From CAYPPG01 sp964412555 (GTDB lineage: Bacteria; Hinthialibacterota; Hinthialibacteria; Hinthialibacterales; Hinthialibacteraceae): a DNA stretch of 45,080 nucleotides. The DNA lies in NCBI GenBank assembly GCA_964412555.1, contig CAYPPG010000062.1, positions 1 to 45,080 of the forward strand, in the 5' to 3' direction. The position numbers and the translations under genes were made by a program. This document shows, piece by piece, positions 1 through 7,208 of this stretch. The first letter of the stretch is position 1; the number at the start of each line of letters is the position of its first letter. The notes beneath the pieces were generated by a model that saw only the letters and a list, made by a program, of their open reading frames with translations, did not search any database and was not told where the DNA came from.

Positions 1-327
1 CGGGTCAAACTGGGTGACTCCGGGTGGGTCAGATTAGCGCGGCGGGTGACATGTATATATCAAGTCTGCGGTGGGGAGTGTGGCACATGGTATGCGGATG
101 TATGCTGTGACAAACCTGCAGGCTATGCCGGCGCTACAAATTGTTCTTATCCCATCTCCCCAACATTTACTAAGGTATATGGAAGTTGTAATGAAGTGGA
201 TTCGTATCACTCCTGTCATGGAACAGGTGTGAATTATGTGCAATGTTCTGGAAATGGTACACCTCAAATGTGGGGGGATACGGTACCGAGCTGCACTCAG
301 GCTGGTGCGGGTTGCTATACTTCTTGA
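1..327 (+). CDS. C-terminal part of a small Cys-rich protein (5' end off window)
   Basis: The frame is open from the window edge to a TGA at 325-327, so the start is probably missing; a GTG at 46 is the first internal candidate but has no convincing ribosome binding site. The visible 93 residues after that GTG carry 11 cysteines, including a CC pair, plus many Gly, Ser, Thr and Tyr. This suggests a disulfide-rich extracellular module or a metal-binding protein. I do not recognise a family. A gene with an apparent signal peptide starts 33 bp downstream on the same strand, so the two may be co-transcribed. Bases 1-30 are an odd GGGT-rich run that could be a contig-end artefact. Confidence 0.45.
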   Translation, partial: RVKLGDSGWVRLARRVTCIYQVCGGECGTWYADVCCDKPAGYAGATNCSYPISPTFTKVYGSCNEVDSYHSCHGTGVNYVQCSGNGTPQMWGDTVPSCTQAGAGCYTS

Positions 328-360
328 TTTTATTTTCCATAGTGGAGAAAGGAATAAAAC

Positions 361-1257
361 ATGAATATGGTTAAATACTTAACTATTGTTAATTTATTAA
401 TTGTTGTTTTTATTTGAGATTCAAAGTCTCAAACGAAAGAAGAAATCTTGGCCCAATTGAATGCCTATACAAATAATATTGATAATATTTCTATGTTAAT
501 TCTTAATTACATTCGGATTACGGAAAGGCCACCGCAAACCGATGATTCAGTTGAGGGAAGAGCTTTACAGGCATCAAAATTTCAGTTTCAAACCATGTTC
601 AATTTGGAGGATCAATTTGAGCCTTCGTCCCTGTCGAAAGAAATGCAAGTGACATTTAGTGATTTATATAAATCAAAAGTGGTATTATTGAAAGAAGGTT
701 TTTTCAACGTAGAACGGATTTCCCTTACAATATCGAAAGAGTATTTCAAGGCGACTCTTTCTACTCTACAGGGAGAAGATCTACACATTATTAAAGAAGA
801 TGATGGTGTAGTCGTGACGGAAGATCGTATGAATTTGGTTTTACTTGGGAAAGGAACGCCTAAAGTTACAGCTCGACCGGTATTGGAAAAAGGTGAAACC
901 AAATATCACGAATTTCTTTTTTCATGGCATCGATTTTGGGATAATCTTTATAACAATAAGTTAGACTATGAAATTATCTCCGAAGATCATTGCCGTTTTT
1001 CTTACAAACGTATTGTTGATAAAATGACGCCTCAAAAAATGTCGTTGGATGTTGAAAATGTTTCAGGTCAATATTTACCCAAAAAGTATATTGTAGAAAG
1101 TGAATCAGTAAGGCGTATTATATCATATGAAGAATATGAATTAAGAAGTGGTCTGTTTGTTCCTTCATTGGTGATTGAAGAACGTTTTCCCACCGATCAA
1201 GCAAAAGAATATATAAATTTATTTGGCTATTCCAGGTGTACTTATTCTCTTGAATAG
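361..1257 (+). pseudogene. Exported protein gene interrupted by an in-frame TGA after its signal peptide
   Basis: A good ribosome binding site (AAAGGA) precedes ATG 361. This ATG opens a peptide of 18 residues (MNMVKYLTIVNLLIVVFI) that looks like a signal sequence, followed by TGA at 415-417. The same frame then stays open without another stop to TAG 1255-1257. A possible internal TTG restart at 448 has no obvious Shine-Dalgarno and would lack the export signal. The downstream 269 residues are hydrophilic with mixed alpha/beta character, faintly like LolA/DUF1571-type lipoprotein-handling proteins, but I cannot assign them. Likely explanations are a nonsense mutation, an assembly error or stop-codon readthrough. 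The stop lies in one arm of a 7-bp perfect inverted repeat (413-419 with 427-433). The gene is AT-rich compared with its neighbours. Confidence 0.55.
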
Positions 1258-1473
1258 TGATTATGTAAACGGATTCCTACAAAGTCGTGAAATGGTTCGC
1301 ACTACGCTTTCTCTCCTCCACTACCACCGCTTGCCGACATAGCGGAGAATCACAAATCTGCAATTTTGCCCTATTTTACTGACTCTTATGAAAACTTCTA
1401 GCCGTACGTGGCCGGTACAGAACTTTTTTGAAGGAAGATCAATTGCCGACTGTCTGTTTTCGGCTTTTATTAT

Positions 1474-1501
1474 TTGCATTAATGGTGTAGAATTGTATAT
1501 T
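1474..1501 (+). promoter_or_regulatory. Candidate sigma-70 promoter for the CBM9-like gene
   Basis: TTGCAT (1474-1479) and TATATT (1496-1501) are separated by 16 bp, about 50 bp upstream of the ATG at 1554. The rest of the 1258-1553 intergenic stretch shows no convincing gene, repeat or structured RNA. Confidence 0.35.
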
Positions 1502-1553
1502 GTTGAAAATTGAATGTTTCGTTTCCAACCATTCATATTTATCAAGGTGATTC

Positions 1554-2303
1554 ATGAGAAAGTTCTATCATTTATGCGCATTGGGTTTCTTTTTGATACA
1601 GTTTATCGCCATCGGCTTTACGCAGGAAGAAGTCGGGATCGTGTTTGCGGATTCAGTGGCGAAAAGGATTGTCGTGGATGGAGATGTATCGGATTGGGCG
1701 GGAGTAGAGCCTGCGTATGTCGATACGGTTGGGGACGGCAATGGGACAGAATTCGACTTTGCCGCCGCTTATCTCGCCAATGATGAGGACTACCTCTATA
1801 TCCGGATTTCATTTGCGGATGTCGTACCGTTCGGAGAAGCCGGGTATCGTGTCAATATCGCTTTCAATACCGATCTCGATCCTGGTACCGGTTTCGGGTT
1901 TGGAGGCCAGACCGGTTCGGAATTTTTTATTCAGTCGGGGTCGGTGTTCGATCAACGGTCAGGGGTGAATTTTGTGGATGTCGTGGAACAAAATGCCGAC
2001 AATAATTGGGGGGCGTTTGCTACTGCAGAAACGGCTCCATTCGAGGAGACGAAAGAAGTGGAGATTCGTCTTCGCCGCGATTTGACGTTCAGCGACGATG
2101 AAAACGGTTTGCCCGGTTTGTTGAATCCGGATGATTCTCCGCTTTTCTTCTTTCCGGATTTTCAAGTCTTGTTCGAGGCGGAAGATGCGAATTTTGCGGC
2201 AGTGGAGTTCATGCCGAATCCGGATCCGGAAGGGGGACCTGCCGGAATCGAGTACGTGTTTGCGGAAGGGCCGGTTTCTGTGGATTGCTGGATGGTTTAT
2301 TGA
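1554..2303 (+). CDS. Secreted CBM9-like (DOMON-type) carbohydrate-binding protein
   Basis: ATG 1554 follows an AAGGTGA ribosome binding site. Residues 1-22 or so form a Sec signal peptide (basic start, then a long hydrophobic core). The mature part begins with the pattern typical of CBM9-like beta-sandwich domains: a short strand, then VDGDVSDW, then alternating strands with LAND-x-DYLYIRISF and a later FNTDLDP segment. Such domains bind sugars or haem-like ligands in secreted enzymes, but no catalytic domain is attached here, so its role may be surface carbohydrate binding. The 249-residue protein ends in WMVY, directly before a tandem repeat array with an assembly gap, so the C-terminus may be truncated or altered by repeat insertion. 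Confidence 0.7.
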   Translation: MRKFYHLCALGFFLIQFIAIGFTQEEVGIVFADSVAKRIVVDGDVSDWAGVEPAYVDTVGDGNGTEFDFAAAYLANDEDYLYIRISFADVVPFGEAGYRVNIAFNTDLDPGTGFGFGGQTGSEFFIQSGSVFDQRSGVNFVDVVEQNADNNWGAFATAETAPFEETKEVEIRLRRDLTFSDDENGLPGLLNPDDSPLFFFPDFQVLFEAEDANFAAVEFMPNPDPEGGPAGIEYVFAEGPVSVDCWMVY

Positions 2304-2327
2304 GTGGAGAACAAGGACAAGGTGGCT

Positions 2328-2567
2328 TTCGGCAAGGGTAGACTTNNNNNNNNNNNNNNNNNNNNNNNNNNNNNNNNNNNNNNNNNNNNNNNNNNNNNNN
2401 NNNNNNNNNNNNNNNNNNNNNNNNNNNNNNNNNNNNNNNNNNNNNCGCTTACCCTTGGTACCCAGCTTGTGCGACATTCGGCAAGGGTAGACTTCGCTTA
2501 CCCTTGGTACCCAGCTTGTGCGACATTCGGCAAGGGTAGACTTCGCTTATCCTTGCTACCTATCTGA
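2328..2567. repeat. Tandem array of a 49-bp hairpin-forming repeat
   Basis: The repeat period is exactly 49 bp: equivalent CGCTTA positions fall at 2446, 2495 and 2544. Each unit holds a perfect 8-bp inverted repeat, CAAGGGTA and TACCCTTG, around a 9-nt loop, plus a GGTACC site. A partial unit lies before the gap, two full units after it, and a decayed unit ends near 2567. The real copy number is hidden by the N run. No ORF in this 400-bp stretch is credible; apparent ORFs simply read through the repeats. Confidence 0.9.
2346..2445. other. Assembly gap (100 N) inside the tandem repeat
   Basis: Exactly 100 N, the usual placeholder for a gap of unknown size. It sits inside the 49-bp tandem array, so the assembly probably collapsed or broke on the repeat. 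Confidence 0.97.
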
Positions 2568-2703
2568 GGTTGTTGGAAATGCGCATGGAACGATACTTTT
2601 CTCAAACGTTTTGTAAAGAAATCAATGAGCCATTTTTATCCCCCTATCTTTTCTTCACTGATTGATATGTTACAATAGGAAAACTTTTGTAGGAGTTTCC
2701 GGA

Positions 2704-3516
2704 ATGACCGAATGGCGTGTGTATGGATGTGGCTCGGCTTCTTCGAACCGATCGTTGCAGTCCAGTTATGAATTGGTGGATGGGGATAGCCGTTTGAATA
2801 TCGATTTTGGGAATGGGGCGATGTATCAACGCTGTCGAACTGTAGGTGACATTCACCGGGTGCTAGACTCGTTTACCCACCTTCTTTTGACTCACTATCA
2901 TCCCGATCATTGTGTCGATCTTGTTCGGCACGCCGTGGCCTGGAAATATACTCCCAATTACAGCCCCGGTCCGCCGGTCCATCTGTATGGCACCAAAACG
3001 ACTCTCCAGCGGGTGAAGCAGATGTTGGACAATGTAGGATTGGAAGGATATTTTGAAGAAATCTTTATCCCCCAAACGTTGGAAATCGGAAAATCGTTTT
3101 CTATTCTCGGTATGCAATTGGAGCCGATTCGTTCTTATCATATCGATGATTCGATAGGAATTCGGATCGAAACCTCTGCCGGGTTGAAAATTTGTTTCAC
3201 CGGTGATACCGGACAGTATGAGGGGCAGTTGGACGATTTGAGGGATCTGGATTTGCTCGTCATGGAAGCGAGTTTTCACGAGACCGAGTTGTTCATGCAT
3301 TTAACGCTCGAGGAAGCCGCTCAATTGGCCGCTCAGGTCAATCCTCGGGAACTCATGCTGGTACATTTTTATCCGGAGATCGAAGTGAAAACGGATGAAG
3401 AAATCATGCAAATCCTTTCCAAACATTATGACGGCTCTATTCATTTGGCTCACGATGGATTGTGTTTACAATGGAACGATCCGACGAAAACCTGGTCTTC
3501 CTCCAAAATGTTTTGA
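2704..3516 (+). CDS. MBL-fold metallo-hydrolase (RNase Z/YhfI-like)
   Basis: A metallo-beta-lactamase-fold protein of 270 residues. ATG 2704 is preferred because GGAG lies about 8 bp upstream; the frame is open further 5' but without a good start. The metal-binding signature is THYHPDH (His64, His66, Asp68, His69), with a later FTGDTG (Asp168) and a C-terminal LVHFYPE segment supplying the last His. This arrangement fits the RNase Z-like branch of the superfamily: phosphodiesterases, tRNA 3' processing enzymes and related hydrolases. It converges with the phosphonate gene run and leaves only 7 bp between stop codons. PhnP is also in this superfamily, but the opposite strand and absence of C-P lyase genes give no reason to call it PhnP. 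Confidence 0.8.
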   Translation: MTEWRVYGCGSASSNRSLQSSYELVDGDSRLNIDFGNGAMYQRCRTVGDIHRVLDSFTHLLLTHYHPDHCVDLVRHAVAWKYTPNYSPGPPVHLYGTKTTLQRVKQMLDNVGLEGYFEEIFIPQTLEIGKSFSILGMQLEPIRSYHIDDSIGIRIETSAGLKICFTGDTGQYEGQLDDLRDLDLLVMEASFHETELFMHLTLEEAAQLAAQVNPRELMLVHFYPEIEVKTDEEIMQILSKHYDGSIHLAHDGLCLQWNDPTKTWSSSKMF

Positions 3517-3523
3517 ACGGCAA

Positions 3524-4930
3524 TTATCCTCGTTTTTCATTCCTCAATTCAGCAAGACATTCCGAAATGATTTGTAGCGCTTCATCCATTTCCTGGACCG
3601 TGATGGTCAATGGGGGAGTGAGTGTCAGTATGTTTCCCATCGTCAATTTAAAACTAAGACCTTTGGAAAGCGCGTTGTACATTACTTGTTCCGCTTCTTC
3701 GCTTGCCCGCTCTTTTGTTTGACGGTCTTTCACCAGTTCGATACCCATCAGCAAACCCAATCCTCGGACATCGCCGATATATTCAAATTCATCCATCATC
3801 GCTTTCATGCGCTGGATGGCGTGGGCGCCGGCAGATTCGGCGTTTTGCAGTAATCCTTCTTCCTCGATATACTCGATAGCCGCCAAACCTGCGGCGCAGG
3901 CAACGGGATTCTTTTCATGCGTGTAATGTCCTAAAGCACGTTCGGGCATGACGTTCAACTGCTCGCGAATCAACAATGCGGCAAGGGGGAAGATGCCGCC
4001 GCCTAATCCTTTGCCGATGACGAGCATGTCGGGGACGATACCGTAATGCTCGCAGGTAAACATTTTTCCTGTGCGGCCAAGGCAGTGGGGGATTTCGTCG
4101 AGGATCAAAAGCGCTCCATGTTTATCGCAGGCTTGGCGGATTTTTTGCCAGTATTCGGGTGGGGGTATATAGGGTGTGCTACGAACCGTTTCGGCGATCA
4201 CGGCCGCGACATCGCCCTCTTTTTCAAGGACATATTCCACATAATCGGCGCATTTTGTATTGCATTTTCCCTCACAGCCGAAAATGCAATGGTTTGGATC
4301 CGGTGGTGGAACATGCTCGGTTCCTGGGAGCAGGGGGCCGATGTTGGAGCGGAAGATGGCTTCACCGCCGATGGAAATGGCGTCCAGGGAAGCGCCGTGG
4401 AAGGAATCCCACATGGAGATAGTTTTGAATCTTCCGGTTGCCGCTCGTGCGAGTTTCAGCGCCATGCCGATGGCTGTGGTTCCGCCTGGGGCAAATAAGA
4501 CTTTGTTCAGCTCGCCTGGAGCGAGAGATGTGAGCTTTTCGGCGAGTTGAATGGCGGGGATGTTCGTGTAACGGCGGGTGCAGAACGACAACTGATCGAG
4601 TTGATTCTTGATCGCTTCGATGACTTTGGAGTTGGCAAAGCCTACTTGGTGAACGTTGTTGCCGTGGAAATCCATATATTTACGGCCTTGCAGATCTTCG
4701 ATCTGGATTCCGTGGCAGCCGGTTAGGACATTCAGGCAGGGGGTGGAGAGGGATTGGTGAATGAAGTATTGCGCATCTTTTTCCAGCCATTGGCGGGTAT
4801 CTTCATCCAGGTGTTCGTTTTGCCAGGATTGGCGGAGGGGGGAGAGGTTTAGGTCTCCTTCGGATTTCAACTTTTCTATTTGGGGAGAATTGTTTTGCAT
4901 GTCTTTGTTTTGATTAAGGTTTTTCTCCAT
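3524..4930 (-). CDS. pbfA: Class III PLP enzyme of the phosphonate cluster, probable (R)-1-hydroxy-2-aminoethylphosphonate ammonia-lyase
   Basis: A fold-type I PLP protein of 468 residues in the class III aminotransferase family. The PLP lysine is Lys307 in IGKGLGGG, with the upstream DEI of LLILDEIPHCLGRTGK. It overlaps the end of phnX by 17 bp, so translation is coupled. A PLP enzyme of this family beside phnW and phnX is the setting described for PbfA, which removes ammonia from (R)-1-hydroxy-2-aminoethylphosphonate to give phosphonoacetaldehyde, the PhnX substrate. The name therefore rests on family and context; I cannot check lyase-specific residues. A transaminase with another amine substrate is the alternative. 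ATG 4930 is inside phnX; Met11 (4900) is another possible start. It has two internal Cys-rich motifs (HCIFGCEGKCNTKC) in the middle. Confidence 0.62.
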   Translation of the reverse strand: MEKNLNQNKDMQNNSPQIEKLKSEGDLNLSPLRQSWQNEHLDEDTRQWLEKDAQYFIHQSLSTPCLNVLTGCHGIQIEDLQGRKYMDFHGNNVHQVGFANSKVIEAIKNQLDQLSFCTRRYTNIPAIQLAEKLTSLAPGELNKVLFAPGGTTAIGMALKLARAATGRFKTISMWDSFHGASLDAISIGGEAIFRSNIGPLLPGTEHVPPPDPNHCIFGCEGKCNTKCADYVEYVLEKEGDVAAVIAETVRSTPYIPPPEYWQKIRQACDKHGALLILDEIPHCLGRTGKMFTCEHYGIVPDMLVIGKGLGGGIFPLAALLIREQLNVMPERALGHYTHEKNPVACAAGLAAIEYIEEEGLLQNAESAGAHAIQRMKAMMDEFEYIGDVRGLGLLMGIELVKDRQTKERASEEAEQVMYNALSKGLSFKLTMGNILTLTPPLTITVQEMDEALQIISECLAELRNEKRG

Positions 4931-5744
4931 GGGCTAATCTTGAGTTGATCTCATCGATCACGGGAATTAGATTCTTGATTTCGTCGATGATGAAATGAGC
5001 GCCTTGTTTGCTCATGATTTGATAGGCGCGTTCTTTTTTGGATTGCAGTGCTTTTGGATTGGCGTTTTTCAGTTCATCTTCGGTCATGCCGATTTCGTTC
5101 CCGGTCAGGACGACTCCGACAGACCACATCCCAGCGTTGAGACCTTCGTCGATGTCGGGGAGGGTATCTCCTATTTTTACAATGGATTCCATCGGGTAGA
5201 CCTGCATGTCCATGGCAACTTGAAGCGCCATCCAGGGATGGGGGCGGCCGGCGGGCACTTCGGTGGCGGAGCGGGATGCGTCGGGTTCGAAGCCTTGTTT
5301 TTTGGCATCCTCTAGGAGGACATCCAACATTTCTTTTGTGTATCCGGTGCAGGTACCGATTTTTATGCCACGATTTCGGAGTTCCTGAACGATTGCCAAT
5401 GTTCCCGGGATCAGTTTTGAGTGATCGGACAAGGCTTTGATCTGCATGGGGACGAATTCGTTGAACATGGTTTCAACATCGTTTTCGTTTGGCGTCTTCC
5501 CGTGAACTTCTTCCCATTTGCGGGCGATTTCCGGCATTTGGGTGATTTCGCGGATATGATCTTTTTTGTGTGCGCCCATGGGTTGGCGGGATTGTTCCAT
5601 GGTGATCGGCACGCCGAATTTTTTGAAAAGTTCCACGAAAACTACTGAGGGGGCTATGCATCCGTGGTCGGAGATTGTGCCGGCCCAGTCGAAAATGACG
5701 GCTTTTACCGGTCCGAGATAGCTTCTTTTGTAAATGAAATCCAT
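4914..5744 (-). CDS. phnX: Phosphonoacetaldehyde hydrolase (phosphonatase)
   Basis: An HAD-superfamily hydrolase of 276 residues that splits phosphonoacetaldehyde into acetaldehyde and phosphate, the second step of 2-aminoethylphosphonate breakdown. The nucleophile motif is FDWAGT (Asp19, Ala21) and the cap-domain Schiff-base lysine is Lys60 in PMGAHKKDH; the spacing of 41 residues between them matches the characterised Bacillus enzyme. Later motifs KIGDTLPDIDEG give the acidic HAD loop. The start is set at ATG 5744 by the AAGGAGA ribosome binding site just upstream; the longer open frame only translates the palindromic repeats at 5765-5830. It lies between phnW and pbfA on the same strand. 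Confidence 0.93.
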   Translation of the reverse strand: MDFIYKRSYLGPVKAVIFDWAGTISDHGCIAPSVVFVELFKKFGVPITMEQSRQPMGAHKKDHIREITQMPEIARKWEEVHGKTPNENDVETMFNEFVPMQIKALSDHSKLIPGTLAIVQELRNRGIKIGTCTGYTKEMLDVLLEDAKKQGFEPDASRSATEVPAGRPHPWMALQVAMDMQVYPMESIVKIGDTLPDIDEGLNAGMWSVGVVLTGNEIGMTEDELKNANPKALQSKKERAYQIMSKQGAHFIIDEIKNLIPVIDEINSRLAHGEKP

Positions 5745-5764
5745 TGGTAGTCTCCTTATGTTCT

Positions 5765-5830
5765 TGTGCAGACAGGATGTCCGCACCACAATTTTCTTTG
5801 ATACTGTGCAGACAGGGTGTCCGCACCACA
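5765..5830. repeat. Two direct copies of a 26-bp palindromic repeat between phnW and phnX
   Basis: Copies at 5765-5790 and 5805-5830 differ by one base and are spaced 40 bp apart. Each can fold: GTGCAGACA pairs with TGTCCGCAC apart from one mismatch. A 25-bp reverse-complement copy occurs at 33368-33392. Confidence 0.92.
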
Positions 5831-5882
5831 TGTATTCGCATTTTGTATGTGTATTTTATCTAACTGAAAAATAATGAGATAA

Positions 5883-7013
5883 CTATGCTAATTTAATATT
5901 CATTCGATCTAACACTTCTTGAATACAGTTTAAAAGAACGTGAACATCCGAATCTACTATACGGCCGATGTTGCCGATTCGGAAGCAATCCGCGTTGCTG
6001 ACTTTGCCCGGATAGATGACTTGATCTTGCTCGTTCAACTGTTCATAGAATTCTTCAAATTGGAAGTTGGGGTGATCCGGGTATAGGAACGAGGTGATGA
6101 TGTATCCTTGCAGTACGGGGTGGAGATATTCTTGGAAGCCCATTTTTCTCATTCCGGAGAGTAGCACCTTGTTGTTGTTTTGGTACCGTTCGGCCCGTGC
6201 TTTGACTCCGCCTTCTTGTTCGAGTTCCAGTAAGGCTTGGTGAAAAGCGAGCAAGGCATGAGTCGGGGGGGTGAAACGGAATTGTCCGTTGGATTCGAGA
6301 CCTTTCCATTGCGAGTACAGGTCCAGGCTGACGCTGCGAGCATAGCCTTTGGTTTGCGCAAACGGTTCTTGACGAGCGAGGATGAAAGCGAAACCGGGGA
6401 CACCTTCGATGCATTTGTTGGAGGAGGAGACAAGATAATCGATTTGGTATTCGGCGAGATTTATGGGAACTGCGCCGAAACTGCTCATGGCGTCGACGAA
6501 GTATATTTTGTTGTGATTATGGACGATTTCGCCGATTTCTTGTATTGGATTCATGATCCCTGTGGTAGTTTCGCAATGGACGACGCAGACGTGGGTGATG
6601 GCCGGGTCACCAGTGATTGTTTCTTCGATTTCGTTCAAATCCGGTAAGGCGTTTTCGGAATATGTGAGTGTTTCCACGCCGATCTTCAATACTTCGGCTA
6701 TATGGGCGATGCGTTTGCCGTATGCGCCGTTGATGATGACGAGGAGTTTGCCTTCCGGTGGTATGGTGGAAGAGATGACTGCTTCCAGTGCGAAGGTGCC
6801 GCTGCCTTGCATGGGGATGGCTTCGTAGCCTTTGTTCGACACTTCGCCGATGTCCAATAATTTTTGGCGGATTTCTTTGACGATGTTGATAAATTCGAAA
6901 TCGCGTGAGCCGAGATCACGCTGCATAGCTTGTTTGACGGTTCGGCTGGTTGTCAACGGACCTGGGGTAAAGAGGATTTTGTCTTTCCAACCGCTTATTT
7001 TTTTGTTATCCAT
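5883..7013 (-). CDS. phnW: 2-aminoethylphosphonate--pyruvate transaminase
   Basis: A class V PLP aminotransferase of 376 residues, the usual PhnW length. It moves the amino group of 2-aminoethylphosphonate to pyruvate, giving phosphonoacetaldehyde and alanine. Signatures are LFTPGPLTTS near the N-terminus, MQGSGTFALEAV, DAMSSFGA, and the PLP-lysine segment SSSNKCIEGVPGFAF with Lys200. ATG 7013 has a strong AAAAGGAG ribosome binding site. It stands between the DUF5690 transporter (195 bp upstream) and phnX (138 bp downstream), and both junctions contain palindromic repeats. A 33-bp internal stretch (6868-6900) recurs exactly at 8623-8655, upstream of the transporter gene. Confidence 0.95.
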   Translation of the reverse strand: MDNKKISGWKDKILFTPGPLTTSRTVKQAMQRDLGSRDFEFINIVKEIRQKLLDIGEVSNKGYEAIPMQGSGTFALEAVISSTIPPEGKLLVIINGAYGKRIAHIAEVLKIGVETLTYSENALPDLNEIEETITGDPAITHVCVVHCETTTGIMNPIQEIGEIVHNHNKIYFVDAMSSFGAVPINLAEYQIDYLVSSSNKCIEGVPGFAFILARQEPFAQTKGYARSVSLDLYSQWKGLESNGQFRFTPPTHALLAFHQALLELEQEGGVKARAERYQNNNKVLLSGMRKMGFQEYLHPVLQGYIITSFLYPDHPNFQFEEFYEQLNEQDQVIYPGKVSNADCFRIGNIGRIVDSDVHVLLNCIQEVLDRMNIKLA

Positions 7014-7065
7014 TGAAGCTCCTTTTTTATACCATTTCTCCTCGACACGGATTGGACTCTTTTCG

Positions 7066-7102
7066 GGTAAAGCAAGATGCAGGCGAGGACGCCTGCTTTA
7101 CC
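7066..7102. repeat. Imperfect palindrome between the transporter gene and phnW
   Basis: GCAGGCG (7079-7085) pairs with CGCCTGC (7090-7096) around AGGA, and the outer GGTAAAGC pairs with GCTTTACC. The core recurs at 21966-21981 and 33298-33314, and the flank that follows resembles the one after the 21932-21989 repeat. Confidence 0.88.
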
Positions 7103-7208
7103 TACGAGTAGAAAATCAATGTCGAGTTTATGTTGGGTTTGGTGTCAATGATTGTATCCATGATTTTTGATTTCAATAATTTTTGAATTGTGGCGATTTC
7201 AATTGGAT

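Noticed and set aside
361..450. Selenocysteine insertion at TGA 415
   Set aside because: The inverted repeat includes the stop itself and is not placed or shaped like a bacterial SECIS, and the protein is not a known selenoprotein.
1321..1545. Minus-strand ORF of 74 residues
   Set aside because: No ribosome binding site, no recognisable composition, and it overlaps a promoter candidate for the CBM9-like gene.
1..2303. Recoded TGA (Trp or Gly) as a genome-wide code change
   Set aside because: Several clear genes, including the Cys-rich protein and the CBM9-like protein, end with TGA.
2328..2567. CRISPR array
   Set aside because: Units are continuous 49-bp tandem copies with no variable spacers and no cas genes.
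2704..3516. PhnP of a C-P lyase pathway
   Set aside because: No phnG-M genes; opposite strand to the phosphonate run; motifs fit general RNase Z-like proteins.
7066..7102. Classical rho-independent terminator after the transporter gene
   Set aside because: The hairpin is strong but no T-run follows on the minus strand and sister copies occur in several other contexts.
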